A stretch of 64,000 bases of DNA from Nodosilinea sp. WJT8-NPBG4 (GTDB lineage Bacteria; Cyanobacteriota; Cyanobacteriia; Phormidesmidales; Phormidesmidaceae): contig JAHHHQ010000038.1 of NCBI GenBank assembly GCA_019359285.1, positions 153,122 to 217,121 on the forward strand, read 5' to 3'. The notes beneath the pieces were generated by a model that worked only from the letters and a program-made list of their open reading frames with translations, was not told the origin of the DNA and ran no database searches. Shown one piece after another: positions 47,164-56,694 of this stretch (position 1 is the stretch's first letter; each line of letters begins with the position of its first letter). The position numbers and the translations under genes are program-made.

Positions 47164-47489
47164 AACGGGTTAAGGGGGCTGGCAAGACGATCATGGTGGG
47201 CGTTACAGGGGCAAAAAAGGCTGGGCTAGGCCGAACTGTCGTTACAGAACGTTGCGTTTCTAAACATTTTTCTCAACCTGGCGGATGAGGTTGGTGTTGA
47301 GTCGGGTTTCACGGTAGCGTGTGGAAACTGGGTACCGTGACATGGTGTTGCTAAGGCCAAACTGCCTAGACGGCTATGGCAAAAGGCAGGTGGCGGGAGA
47401 AAAACTGGATCCGCAAACCCTGCTTGGCCATTCCACAGTGTGACATATTCGACCCGGTGCCGACATAACATATTGTTTTCTCTACGCCC
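47164..47489. other. Divergent promoter region of hemF, no gene
   Basis: 326 bases. cacggta (47310-47316) and taccgtg (47333-47339) form a 7-bp perfect inverted repeat that might be an operator or hairpin upstream of hemF. Nothing else could be supported. Confidence 0.4.
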
Positions 47490-48530
47490 ATGACCACCAC
47501 CCCTGTTTCTAAGCCCGCTGCTGCCACCACCGCACCCCCGACAGATTCTCGCGATCGCGTCAGCGCCATGCTGAAGCAGCTACAAGACAGCATTTGTCAA
47601 AAGCTAGAGGTCCTCGATGGCGGTGCCCAATTTCAGCAAGACGCCTGGGAGCGGCCCGAGGGCGGCGGCGGGCGATCTCGCGTGATCAAGCAGGGCAGTA
47701 TTTTTGAGCAGGGCGGCGTTAACTTTTCTGAAGTTTGGGGCGACCACCTGCCGCCGTCGATCTTGGTGCAGCGCCCCGAGGCAGCGGGCCACCGTTTCTA
47801 TGCCACTGGCACCTCCATGGTGCTGCACCCCCGCAACCCGTTCATTCCTACGGTGCACCTCAACTATCGTTACTTTGAGGCCGGCCCGGTCTGGTGGTTT
47901 GGTGGCGGCATCGACCTCACCCCCTACTACCCCTTCGACGAAGACGTGGTGCATTTTCACCAGACGCTGAAGGACACCTGCGATCGCCATAACCCCAATT
48001 ATTATCAGGTCTTTAAGCCTTGGTGCGACGAGTACTTTTACCTCAAGCACCGGGGCGAGACTCGGGGCGTAGGCGGCATTTTCTTTGACTACCAGGACGG
48101 TCAGGGCATGCTCTACCGGGGTCCCGATGCGGACAAAGCCGCTGACCAAACCAGTCAGGGCATCGGCGAACTGCCCCCTCGCAACTGGGACGATCTATTT
48201 AACTTCTCCCGTGATTGCGGTAACGCCTTTTTGCCCGCCTACGTGCCTATCGTGGAGCGTCGCCACGCTACGGAGTACAGCGACCACCAGCGACAGTTTC
48301 AGCTCTACCGTCGGGGTCGCTACGTCGAGTTCAACCTGGTGTACGACCGGGGCACGATCTTTGGTCTGCAAACCAACGGGCGCACCGAGTCGATTTTGAT
48401 GTCGCTACCCCCGCTGGTGCGCTGGGAGTACGGCTACACCCCCGCGCCTGAGAGCCCTGAGGCACGGCTCTATGACGTATTTCTCAAGCCCCAAGACTGG
48501 GTTAACTGGTCGGGTAGCCCCGCCAGCTAG
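47490..48530 (+). CDS. hemF: Coproporphyrinogen III oxidase, oxygen-dependent
   Basis: 346 residues. Converts coproporphyrinogen III to protoporphyrinogen IX with O2 in heme and chlorophyll synthesis. Highly conserved blocks: [64 protein letters not shown], and [30 protein letters not shown]. Full length, ATG start, closed by a good terminator. Confidence 0.97.
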   Translation: MTTTPVSKPAAATTAPPTDSRDRVSAMLKQLQDSICQKLEVLDGGAQFQQDAWERPEGGGGRSRVIKQGSIFEQGGVNFSEVWGDHLPPSILVQRPEAAGHRFYATGTSMVLHPRNPFIPTVHLNYRYFEAGPVWWFGGGIDLTPYYPFDEDVVHFHQTLKDTCDRHNPNYYQVFKPWCDEYFYLKHRGETRGVGGIFFDYQDGQGMLYRGPDADKAADQTSQGIGELPPRNWDDLFNFSRDCGNAFLPAYVPIVERRHATEYSDHQRQFQLYRRGRYVEFNLVYDRGTIFGLQTNGRTESILMSLPPLVRWEYGYTPAPESPEARLYDVFLKPQDWVNWSGSPAS

Positions 48531-48579
48531 GCCATTGCTAAATCTCTGTATCCCTTGACAGGCAGGGGCTTTGAACATT

Positions 48580-48616
48580 GCCCTAGGCCACTCGACAGCA
48601 GCGGCCTAGGGCTTTT
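48580..48616 (+). terminator. Rho-independent terminator of hemF
   Basis: gccctaggcc (48580-48589) and ggcctagggc (48603-48612) form a perfect GC-rich 10-bp stem, followed by tttt at 48613-48616. Confidence 0.8.
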
Positions 48617-48828
48617 AGTTGTTTAGATTTCTTAAAAAACCCCGGAATCCACATAAATTAAAGGTTTTGGCGATCCACTTTTCTAGGGATGCCCTTAGAA
48701 TGGGGCAGTGAAATTCTGAATTGACAGGGGTTTCAGCCGTTTTGGCTACCGGAGCCGTTGTACGTGCTCTGGGTCTATCGTCAAATTGCGGCTGCTATCC
48801 CAGTGTTCTTTGCCCATAGGAGACAGTT

Positions 48829-49119
48829 ATGAACAAAGCTGAACTCGTTGATAAGGTGGCTGAGAAAGCCTCTGCCGGCGATAAGTCTATGACCAAAAAA
48901 GACGTTGACTCGGTGATTACGGCCACCATTGACGCCATTATGGAAGCCGTTGCTACAGGCGAAAAAGTCACCCTGGTAGGGTTTGGCTCCTTTGAGCGCC
49001 GCGAACGCAAAGAGCGGGAAGGGCGCAATCCTAAAACCGGCGACACCATGGTGATTCCGGCAACCAAGGTACCTGCATTCTCCGCTGGCAAACTGTTCAA
49101 AGAAAAAGTGGCCAAGTAA
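48829..49119 (+). CDS. hup: HU-family DNA-binding protein
   Basis: 96 residues. MNKAELVDKVAEKASA at the start, GFGSFERRERKEREGRNPKTGDTM with the DNA-arm and the conserved Pro-containing tip (IPATKVPAFSAGKLFKEKV). Dimeric histone-like protein that bends DNA. Has its own upstream region (about 300 bases after hemF, which also holds the hemF terminator) and AGGAG before the ATG. Confidence 0.96.
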   Translation: MNKAELVDKVAEKASAGDKSMTKKDVDSVITATIDAIMEAVATGEKVTLVGFGSFERRERKEREGRNPKTGDTMVIPATKVPAFSAGKLFKEKVAK

Positions 49120-49127
49120 CCACTCCC

Positions 49128-50243
49128 TTGACTTTCATCCCGTCTGCTCCCACAGATTCAATTCGACCCGTTCACGGGGGAAACCTGGTCTGGGCGGCTG
49201 CGATCGCCAACTGTTCCCCCGATTCTCTTATAGACTTTTCGGCCAGCATTAACCCCCTGGGGCCGCCCGAGTCAGTAGTTTTAGCTATGACCGAGGCTCT
49301 GGGGCAGCTGCGCCACTATCCCGACCCTGACTACGTCGCCCTGCGCCGCGCCCTGGCAAGCCACCACCATGTGCCCGCCGACTGGGTGCTGCCGGGTAAC
49401 GGTGCTGCTGAACTGCTCACCTGGGCTGCCCGGGACCTGGCTGAGGGGCCTGCCGCGGTAGGCTGCCACCTGTTAACTCCGGCCTTTGGCGACTATGGGC
49501 GCGCCCTGGCCGCCTTTGGAGTTCCTTTGCAGCCCTGGCCGCTTCCTCTAGAAAAGATTGCGGAGGACGGTACCTTTCAAAACGCTATCTCCTGGCCCGA
49601 CGCCGAGGTGGCAGGCATCTTAATCAACAACCCCCACAACCCCACTGGCCGTTTATTCAGCCTAGATGACCTCAAGCCTCTGCTCGATCGCGCTGACACC
49701 GTGATTGTGGATGAGGCCTTTATGGATTTTGTGCCGCCGGATCAGCAGCAATCCTTGATCGGTGAACTCGATCGCTACCCGAATTTGGTGGTGCTGCGAT
49801 CGCTGACCAAGTTTTATACCCTGCCGGGCCTGCGCATTGGCTACGCCCTGGGCCACCCCGACCGCCTGCGCCGCTGGCAGCGCTGGCGCGACCCCTGGCC
49901 AGTGAATACCCTGGCGGCGGCAGCGGCGATCGCGGCGGTGCAAGATGACGCTTTTCAAACCCGCACCTGGCAGTGGCTGCCCCCCGCCCGGACCGCCCTC
50001 TTTGATGGACTGCGGGCTATCCCTGGGTTGAACCCCCTAGCCGGGGCGGCCAACTATTTGCTAGTGCGCACTACGACGCCGGCTCCGGTGCTGCAAGAGA
50101 CAGTGCTGCGCAGCCACCAGCTGGTGATTCGCGACTGTTTAAGTTTCCCTGAGTTGGGGGCAGACTACTTTCGGGTGGCGGTACGCACCGCTGACGAAAA
50201 TGAGCGTTTGCTAACAGCCCTAGGCCAGGCTGTAGCGCTATGA
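49128..50243 (+). CDS. cobD: CobD-like L-threonine-O-3-phosphate decarboxylase (PLP-dependent class I aminotransferase fold)
   Basis: 371 residues. Starts with the CobD-type VHGGNLVWAAAIANCS ... IDFSASINPLGPP, and has the PLP fold: ILINNPHNPTGRLFS, VIVDEAFMDF, and the Schiff-base Lys in LRSLTKFYTLPGLRIGY. CobD makes aminopropanol phosphate for the cobalamin nucleotide loop. The closest alternative is histidinol-phosphate aminotransferase, which lacks the HGGN start. The start is TTG at 49128, 8 bases after hup; there is no better one before HGGN. Other cobalamin genes lie at 59.5-61.4 kb. Confidence 0.78.
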   Translation: MTFIPSAPTDSIRPVHGGNLVWAAAIANCSPDSLIDFSASINPLGPPESVVLAMTEALGQLRHYPDPDYVALRRALASHHHVPADWVLPGNGAAELLTWAARDLAEGPAAVGCHLLTPAFGDYGRALAAFGVPLQPWPLPLEKIAEDGTFQNAISWPDAEVAGILINNPHNPTGRLFSLDDLKPLLDRADTVIVDEAFMDFVPPDQQQSLIGELDRYPNLVVLRSLTKFYTLPGLRIGYALGHPDRLRRWQRWRDPWPVNTLAAAAAIAAVQDDAFQTRTWQWLPPARTALFDGLRAIPGLNPLAGAANYLLVRTTTPAPVLQETVLRSHQLVIRDCLSFPELGADYFRVAVRTADENERLLTALGQAVAL

Positions 50244-50330
50244 TGCCCCCAATCCTGCGCCTCAAGCCTAGACCGAGCGGTCTGTAAGTCCTATCTGGTT
50301 TTCCCGTAGCGATTCCCCGTCAAGCTGCCT

Positions 50331-51875
50331 ATGACCACCGTTGCTCCGCCTTTGCTGCACCTCAATCCACCCCCCGAACTCAGGGTGGTGAATATGACTA
50401 AGCGGTTTGGCAGCTTGGTGGCTCTCAACGACGTCACCCTTACCCTTAAACCCGGTACCTTCCACGGGCTGCTGGGGGAAAACGGGGCCGGTAAAAGCAC
50501 TTTGGTAAAGTGCATCATGGGCTTCTATGCGCCCACCACCGGGCAAATTTTAGTGGACGGCCAAATTTACCCGATTAAAAGCCCCAAGGATGCCCACAGC
50601 TGCGGCATTGGCATGGTGTACCAGCACTTTACCTCAGTGCCCGCCATGACCGTGGCCGAAAACCTGGTGCTCAGTCGCTACGATCGCACCCAGGTAATTA
50701 ACTGGAACCGCGAGTACGCCGCCCTGCGCACCTTTATGGAGCGATCGCCCTTCCAGGTCGACCTCGACACGCCCGTAGGCCAGCTGGCGGCGGGGCAAAA
50801 GCAAAAGCTCGAAATTCTCAAGCAGCTCTACCTGCAAAGCCGCATTCTCATTTTGGACGAGCCCACCTCGGTGCTCACCCCCGACGAAGCCGATGAGGTG
50901 CTGGGGCTGCTGCGCGAGGAGGTGCGGTTGGGCCACCTCAGCGTGCTGCTGATCACCCACAAGTTTCGCGAAGTGCTGGCCTTTACCGATGAGGTGACGG
51001 TGCTGCGCAAGGGCTACCTGGCGGGCCACGGGGCCGTGGCCGACCTGAGCGTGGCTGATATGGCCCGGATGATGCTGGGGGCCGAGCGGGTTACCAAGTC
51101 GGTCGATAAAGCCCCAGTTGTAGAGCGCCATCCCGTGCTGACGGTGCATGGCTTAGGGGCACTCAAAGACAATGGCCTACCTGCCTTTGGCCCCCTCGAC
51201 CTGACAGTGCACAGCGGCGAGATTGTCGGCATTGCTGGGGTTTCGGGCAACGGCCAGCGGGAGCTGGTGGAGGTGCTAGCGGGGCAGCGATCGCCCACCC
51301 ATGGGCATATCGAGGTCAACGGCGACCCCTACCGGGCCACCCGCGCCGAAATGGTTAGCCACGGTGTCTGCACCCTGCCTGAGGAGCCGCTGCGCAACGC
51401 CTGTGTGCCAGGTATGTCGGTGGCTGAGAACATGGCCTTGCGCACCTTCGATCGCCCTCCCCAAGCCCGCGCTCGCCTGTGGCTCATGCTCGGGGCCATC
51501 CGCGAGGCGGCCGAGGGGTTGATTGCGGCGTTTTCCGTCAAGACCCCGTCCCCCGATACCCCAATTCAAAACCTGTCAGGGGGCAATGTGCAGCGGGCGG
51601 TGCTGGCGCGGGAGCTGTCGTCCCCCGACGTCAACCTGCTGATTGCCGCCAACCCCTGCTTTGGCCTCGATTTTCAAGCCGTAGACCAAATCCACAACGC
51701 CTTAGTAGAGGCCCGCAACCGCGGGGTAGCGGTGCTGCTGGTGAGCGAAGATCTCGACGAGCTGCTGGCCCTGGGCGATCGCATTCTGGTGATTAGCGAG
51801 GGGCAGTTTGTCTACGAGAGCCCCGTTGAGCAGGCCAACGTCGCCGACATTGGCCACAAGATGGCTGGTCACTAA
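50331..51875 (+). CDS. ABC transporter ATP-binding protein with two NBDs (nucleoside/sugar uptake type)
   Basis: 514 residues. First NBD is complete: Walker A LLGENGAGKSTLVK, Q-loop VYQHFTSVPAM, signature LAAGQKQKLEIL, Walker B ILILDEPTSVLT. The second has the degenerate P-loop GVSGNGQRELVEVLAG, signature LSGGNVQRAVLAREL and NLLIAANPCFGLD. This asymmetric pair is the YufO/NupA/RbsA/MglA type, which serves purine nucleoside or sugar uptake with two permeases and a BMP-type binding protein. None of these partner genes is beside it in this window. Confidence 0.88.
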   Translation: MTTVAPPLLHLNPPPELRVVNMTKRFGSLVALNDVTLTLKPGTFHGLLGENGAGKSTLVKCIMGFYAPTTGQILVDGQIYPIKSPKDAHSCGIGMVYQHFTSVPAMTVAENLVLSRYDRTQVINWNREYAALRTFMERSPFQVDLDTPVGQLAAGQKQKLEILKQLYLQSRILILDEPTSVLTPDEADEVLGLLREEVRLGHLSVLLITHKFREVLAFTDEVTVLRKGYLAGHGAVADLSVADMARMMLGAERVTKSVDKAPVVERHPVLTVHGLGALKDNGLPAFGPLDLTVHSGEIVGIAGVSGNGQRELVEVLAGQRSPTHGHIEVNGDPYRATRAEMVSHGVCTLPEEPLRNACVPGMSVAENMALRTFDRPPQARARLWLMLGAIREAAEGLIAAFSVKTPSPDTPIQNLSGGNVQRAVLARELSSPDVNLLIAANPCFGLDFQAVDQIHNALVEARNRGVAVLLVSEDLDELLALGDRILVISEGQFVYESPVEQANVADIGHKMAGH

Positions 51876-51973
51876 TGCCTTTGGGGGTTTTCCCCCTCGT
51901 GGAGCTGGTCTAGCAACGGGTAAACTACAGATCTAGCTTTGTTGATACCGTACCGACATAGGCGAGTCAGACT

Positions 51974-52462
51974 ATGGGTGAATCGTTAACGCAGCAAATT
52001 CCAGGCATTGCCGACGCCGACTGTCTGGCTCTGGTGCAAGAATACTGCCGATTGGCGGTTCGCCCTAGCCTGAGCGATGCCGAAAGCCAGCACCTCGACG
52101 AGCTGCTTGCCCTAGCCGAAGACGATGGCCGCCTCGACTTTTGGATCAATGAAGCCGACCACTTCATCGACCATGCCATTGGCTTGGGCAGCGCCACGCG
52201 GGTCTACGCCTCGGTAAACGAAAATCTCAAAGCGCGGCTGCGCGAACTGCTCGATCTCACTCAGACCGCTAACCCCGGCGATAAAGCCCTAGAACTGCTT
52301 CAAGAGCTAGATGAAAGCCTGGCCGAGGGCGCTCGTCAGGTGCAGCAGCAGTTGGCTAAGCGTGGCTACGATCCTGGTCCGGTGGATGGGGTCGCGGGGC
52401 CTAAAACCCAGCGCGCCCTGCGAGACTTCCAGCGGTCTAAGGACTCTGGCCGACGGCAATAG
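51974..52462 (+). CDS. Peptidoglycan-binding (PG_binding_1) domain protein
   Basis: 162 residues. The N-terminal ~110 residues are helical and unrecognised (ADADCLALVQEYCRLAVRPSLSDAESQHLDELLALAEDDGRLDFWINEADHFIDHA). The C-terminus is a PG-binding_1 module: VQQQLAKRGYDPGPVDGVAGPKTQRALRDFQR. There is no signal peptide, which is unusual for a wall-binding module; such modules also occur in cytoplasmic proteins. Function unknown. Confidence 0.75.
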   Translation: MGESLTQQIPGIADADCLALVQEYCRLAVRPSLSDAESQHLDELLALAEDDGRLDFWINEADHFIDHAIGLGSATRVYASVNENLKARLRELLDLTQTANPGDKALELLQELDESLAEGARQVQQQLAKRGYDPGPVDGVAGPKTQRALRDFQRSKDSGRRQ

Positions 52463-52644
52463 GGTTTACTATCACCTCACAACTGTCTCTACTTTCAAAC
52501 GGGTGGGCACTACCCCATGTGTACCTTTGGTTTGAGCGGCGATACTCTTTCAGCGCCACCGGGTGAATACTTGACGCTGACTGTTGCCAAGTCGTTGGTT
52601 GGGAGAGACAACAAAATTTTTGAGCTGGTTTGGGAGCGACGGCT

Positions 52645-53511
52645 ATGGAAGATTCCCTCAACAACACAGAGTCAGCGACTCTCGATCTAAAGGCTTATTT
52701 TGACCGCATTGGCTGTGGTGCCTTAGGCCAAGCCTTCCAGGATGGAAAGCTTACGCCTACCCTAGATACCCTGAGGGCCATTCACCGAGGTCACACCAGC
52801 ACCATTGCCTTTGAGAATCTCAACTCATTTTTCCACCGGCCTGTCTCCCTAGCGGTGGAAGATCTACAGCAAAAGCTAATCTACGACCAGCGAGGCGGCT
52901 ACTGTTTTGAGCAAAATCTGCTGCTGCGATCGGTGCTTGTGGTCCTGGGCTTTCAGGTCACGAACTTGGCCGCTCGTGTGCGGTGGAATCTGCCGAAGGA
53001 TGTCATCACGCCCCGCAGCCATATGCTGCTGAAAGTGGACATTGATGAAACTTCGTACATTGTCGACGTAGGCTTTGGCGGTCTAACGATGACAGAACCG
53101 CTGACGGTAGTGCCAGACCGGCCACAATCTACCTCCCATGAACCCTACCGCCTGACGGTAGTTGGACAGACCTACTGCTTAGAAGCCCAACTCAACCAGG
53201 TGTGGAAACCGCTGTACTGCTTTGACCTGCAAGCACAGCAGCGCTGCGACTACGAAGTCAGCAATTGGTATGTATCAACCTATCCCCAATCGCTGTTTGT
53301 TAATTCGCTAATTGTGGCTCGGCCAGGAGACGGCTGCCGCCATGCCCTGCTCAACAATCAATTGACCACGCGCTATCTCGACGGCCGATCTGAGCAGCGT
53401 CTGTTGACCACTGCCACCGAACTGCACGACGTGTTGAGCGATGAATTTGGGTTGCGGGTGCCTGAGACTCTAGACCTACAGCAAGCCCTAGAACGCTTCG
53501 CGGCATCCTAG
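52645..53511 (+). CDS. Arylamine N-acetyltransferase family protein
   Basis: 288 residues. The catalytic triad is visible: Cys87 in RGGYCFEQN, His126 in RSHMLLKV and Asp141 in VDVGFGG. The preceding LRAIHRGHTSTIAFENLN is also typical. Transfers acetyl from acetyl-CoA to aromatic amines or hydrazines; natural substrate unknown. The ATG at 52645 is preceded by GGGAG; a TTG at 52630 is the alternative start. Confidence 0.92.
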   Translation: MEDSLNNTESATLDLKAYFDRIGCGALGQAFQDGKLTPTLDTLRAIHRGHTSTIAFENLNSFFHRPVSLAVEDLQQKLIYDQRGGYCFEQNLLLRSVLVVLGFQVTNLAARVRWNLPKDVITPRSHMLLKVDIDETSYIVDVGFGGLTMTEPLTVVPDRPQSTSHEPYRLTVVGQTYCLEAQLNQVWKPLYCFDLQAQQRCDYEVSNWYVSTYPQSLFVNSLIVARPGDGCRHALLNNQLTTRYLDGRSEQRLLTTATELHDVLSDEFGLRVPETLDLQQALERFAAS

Positions 53512-53541
53512 GGCTTGCTTAGGGGCATTTGCGCTGGAAGG

Positions 53542-54102
53542 CTAACCGATACGCAGCAGTTCCACATCAAAGAGCAGGGTGGCGTTGGGGGGAATCACGC
53601 CCCCAGCGCCCCGGCTGCCGTAACCCAACTCCGAGGGAATTACCAGCTTGCGTTGACCACCCACTCGCATGGTGCCAACTCCTTCATCCCAGCCTTTGAT
53701 TACCTGACCCACCCCAATTTGAAAGGTAAAGGGGCGACCGCGATCGCGGGAACTGTCAAATTTAGTCCCGTTTTCGAGAGTGCCGGTGTAGTGCACTGTA
53801 ACCCGCTGCCCCGGCTGGGGCATAGCCCCTGTACCTTCAACAACGTCAACGTACTGTAGGCCAGAGTCAGTGGTTACCAAAGTTTCTTCGGGCGTCATGG
53901 TCGAGGCATCCTCATCGGCAGGAACTAGGTCAGCAGCAGCCTGGGCAAGTTGAGCGACGGGCTCAGCTATGACCTCTTCGACCACCTGGGGGGTGTCCAA
54001 ATTGGCGGCCATAGCCTCGGGTTGGGGACTGGTAAATTGAGCTACCAGCAGCACCACGCAGCAGGCTGCCAAAATTCCCAGGCTAATTAAAATTTCTCGC
54101 AC
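53542..54102 (-). CDS. FKBP-type peptidyl-prolyl cis-trans isomerase, membrane-anchored or exported
   Basis: 186 residues. N-terminal hydrophobic segment ([23 protein letters not shown]), an acidic/Ala-rich linker, then a complete FKBP domain: [70 protein letters not shown]. Accelerates proline isomerisation, probably in the periplasm or thylakoid lumen, like cyanobacterial and lumenal FKBPs. Confidence 0.93.
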   Translation of the reverse strand: MREILISLGILAACCVVLLVAQFTSPQPEAMAANLDTPQVVEEVIAEPVAQLAQAAADLVPADEDASTMTPEETLVTTDSGLQYVDVVEGTGAMPQPGQRVTVHYTGTLENGTKFDSSRDRGRPFTFQIGVGQVIKGWDEGVGTMRVGGQRKLVIPSELGYGSRGAGGVIPPNATLLFDVELLRIG

Positions 54103-54186
54103 GGCGTATCTCCCATTGCAGCTTGAGCTTTACCGATCATATCGCCTCCAGCCGCCCTAAGGGAAACCATTCACCTCCTCACTGCC

Positions 54187-54936
54187 TTACCCAAACCGGT
54201 ATCCAAATCCCCGCAGCGTCGTCACATACTGCGGGTTGGCTGGGTCGTGCTCAATTTTTTCGCGCAGCCAGCGAATGTGCACATCCACGGTTTTGCGATC
54301 GCCCACAAAATCGGCTCCCCACACCGTCTGAATCAGCTCTTCCCGCGACCAAACCCGGTTAGGGCTCTGCATAAACAGCTCCAGAATGCGAAACTCCTTA
54401 GGCGATAGATTCACCTCTTGCCCCGCTACCAGCACCCTAAACTCCGTGGCGTGGAGCACGATATCGCGATAGGTCAAAATGGCCTTGTCAGGCTGCGCCG
54501 CTGACCACTGGTATCGCCGCAGCAGGGCGCGACAGCGGGCAATTAGTTCGCGCATGCCAAAGGGCTTGGGCAAGTAGTCGTCGGCACCCACCTCTAGACC
54601 CACTACCCGATCCATCTCAGTTCCCTTGGCGCTCAAAATCAGAATGGGCATGTCCAGATTGTGGTGGCGCATCATCCGACAGATGTCGAGCCCATTAACG
54701 CCGGGCAGCATGAGGTCAACAATGGCTAAATCAATGTCTAGGCCAGCGAAACTATCTCCAGCCGGTGGAAACATCAGCTCTAGGGCGCGGTGCCCCGACT
54801 CGGCGGTGACCACCTGATAGCCCTGCTCCGTCAGCGCTAGGGCCACGGTTTCGCGGATCAGGTCTTCGTCGTCAATGATTAAAATGCGCTCTTGCACCGT
54901 CGACAACGACGATCGACCCGGGGAGATTTTTTGCAC
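54187..54936 (-). CDS. OmpR/PhoB-family response regulator
   Basis: 249 residues. Receiver (ILIIDDEDLIRETVALALTEQGY, phospho-acceptor Asp74 in AIVDLMLPGVNG, LILSAKG, YLPKPFGM) followed by a winged-helix output (VNLSPKEFRILELFMQSPNRVWSREELIQTVW, KTVDVHIRWLREKIE, TTLRGFGYRFG). Closest general types are the cyanobacterial SphR/RpaB-like regulators; identity is not assigned. The kinase gene just upstream on the same strand lacks its phospho-His, so this regulator may get phosphate elsewhere. Confidence 0.92.
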   Translation of the reverse strand: MQKISPGRSSLSTVQERILIIDDEDLIRETVALALTEQGYQVVTAESGHRALELMFPPAGDSFAGLDIDLAIVDLMLPGVNGLDICRMMRHHNLDMPILILSAKGTEMDRVVGLEVGADDYLPKPFGMRELIARCRALLRRYQWSAAQPDKAILTYRDIVLHATEFRVLVAGQEVNLSPKEFRILELFMQSPNRVWSREELIQTVWGADFVGDRKTVDVHIRWLREKIEHDPANPQYVTTLRGFGYRFG

Positions 54937-55158
54937 AGCACAGCCAGCCTAACGGAGCGTGAACAGACGCAGGCAGACTGCGCACCACGGTCGTCGCCTC
55001 CCGTAGAGACTAGCTCGTAACCCAGGGAGCGCTTGCCAACCGTAGCGTTTGCCCGTCGCCTAGTTGGCGGCTCGGCGTCTGCACCACTTCGCTATCGTGT
55101 CGGACTTAGCTTAAGGAAACGTCGGATTCTGGTTAAGCTTGCGTAAACTCGTCCCTAT
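54937..55158. other. Gap between the regulator and the degenerate kinase genes
   Basis: 222 bases, no gene. The spacing is large enough for the regulator to have its own promoter rather than share a transcript with the kinase-like gene. Confidence 0.4.
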
Positions 55159-56589
55159 CTACCGTTGATAGGCGGCCTCAGTTGCAGCCGGGTACCCCAA
55201 CTCTGACTGCGCTTTAGTGGTCTCTAACCCTGGCAGCAGCACCATCAGCCGACAGTCGCTATCCCCACTTCCCTGGATGACCAGCTGTCCGCCGTGGCGC
55301 TGCACTAGGTGTTGACCCAGTAAGATGCCGAGCAGGGAGCGAGGGGGTTGACGAGGCACTGGCGAAGCCTGGAGTACGGTCACTACTTCCTGGGGTAGCC
55401 CCTCACCTAGCCAAGGGTTAGACAGCCACAGGGCAAGGGCCAGCGTTTTGCCCCGCCGACAGACATGGATGCGTAGGGCACCGTTCTCTCCAGCCACCTG
55501 CATGATGCTGAAGACCAGGTGATATAGGATTTGCTTAACCACGCGCTGGTCTAAAATCCAGTGGTTTTCGCCGGGTTCTACGGAGAGGCTAAGGGTCTGA
55601 GCGCTGACCTCGGCCAGTGGAGCCAGGGTGGCTAGCACCTGCTGACCCAGGGCTTCAATATCGACAGCGGTAGGCACCAGGTCGAAGCGTTCGGTCTCCA
55701 GGGGGTTGAGGTCGATGAGTTCTTCTACCAGAGCCATCACGATCTGGCTGCTGCGGTGCACAATGTCGGTGTACTCACGCTGTTTGGGGGTGAGGGGGCC
55801 GTAGATTTCTCGGCTGAGCATGGTGGTCATGCCGAGCACCGTGGTCAGGGGGCTGCGCAGATCCTGGGTGAGCTGGCTAATTAGGCTGAGGCGCACCCGA
55901 TCTACCAAAGATTCTAAGGGAGCCTGAGGGGCGGGAATTAGGCAGGTGGCTCGATGACATTCGTACTCGCTCATGCCCCAACGGGCCGCCATGGCTAAAA
56001 ACCCTAGCTCTTGGGCGGTGAACGCTCTCGGCTGCACATCCATGACGGCCAGGGTGCCGATGCAGGTGCCCTGACCCGTCATAAGCGGTACTCCGCCATA
56101 GGCTCTAACGCCGTAGGTCATCACCAGATTGCTCTGAGCTAAGACTGGGTTTTCCAGGGTGTCGGACACCAGTAGAGGCTGCTCGCTGTCAAGAATGTAG
56201 ACCCCAAACCCGTCCACGAGGGGAAGCTGGCGCTGCTGCGATAGGGGATTGCCTACCCCGAGGGATGACAGCCCATAGGCGGCCCGCACATACTCCGTTT
56301 GGCTATCGGCCAAGGTAATCACAGCGATGGGTACGCCAAGGAACCGAGCTGCCATTTGGACAGCTTCTTCCCACGCTGGGATGCTACTAGGTGAGCTGAG
56401 CTCAAGGGTAGCGATCGCCTGGCTGCGCCGCTGCTGACGCTCAGCCCAGGACAGACCTTGGAGAGAACAACAGGGCCAGATTTGCGGGGGAATGGCCGCT
56501 TCATTCGCCGCTTTACCCTCAGGCACCACTGGAAACACAGAAACGCTCATGGCTAAAGCCCAACCCCTGATGAAACATGGGCTTAGCAT
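55159..56589 (-). CDS. GAF-histidine-kinase-like protein with degenerate catalytic sites
   Basis: 476 residues (ATG at 56589; MSVSVF at 56550 is an alternative). GAF domain about residues 65-200 (ARFLGVPIAVITLADSQTEYV, YGGVPLMTGQGTCIGTLAVMD). The dimerisation helix reads LISQLTQDLRSPLTTVLGM: the residue that should be the phospho-His is Gln242 (CAG, complement of 55864-55866). The ATPase part also departs from the norm: the N box (LVFSIMQVAGENG) lacks the usual Asn, and the G2 box is reduced to LLGILLGQHLVQRHGG. It may be a pseudokinase sensor acting by binding or controlling another kinase. Lies upstream of the OmpR-type regulator gene. Confidence 0.82.
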   Translation of the reverse strand: MLSPCFIRGWALAMSVSVFPVVPEGKAANEAAIPPQIWPCCSLQGLSWAERQQRRSQAIATLELSSPSSIPAWEEAVQMAARFLGVPIAVITLADSQTEYVRAAYGLSSLGVGNPLSQQRQLPLVDGFGVYILDSEQPLLVSDTLENPVLAQSNLVMTYGVRAYGGVPLMTGQGTCIGTLAVMDVQPRAFTAQELGFLAMAARWGMSEYECHRATCLIPAPQAPLESLVDRVRLSLISQLTQDLRSPLTTVLGMTTMLSREIYGPLTPKQREYTDIVHRSSQIVMALVEELIDLNPLETERFDLVPTAVDIEALGQQVLATLAPLAEVSAQTLSLSVEPGENHWILDQRVVKQILYHLVFSIMQVAGENGALRIHVCRRGKTLALALWLSNPWLGEGLPQEVVTVLQASPVPRQPPRSLLGILLGQHLVQRHGGQLVIQGSGDSDCRLMVLLPGLETTKAQSELGYPAATEAAYQR

Positions 56590-56694
56590 GCCCGTAGAGG
56601 ATGACTGAAGTAACGGTAGATGGGAGCAGACGGTATCTTTACGTACCGTTGATGGTTCTGGATACAGGTGCTGGTGCTGAGATTGCGATTGGGC

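Noticed and set aside
53515..53859. Plus-strand ORF of 114 codons
   Set aside because: Antisense shadow of the clear FKBP gene, no domain of its own.
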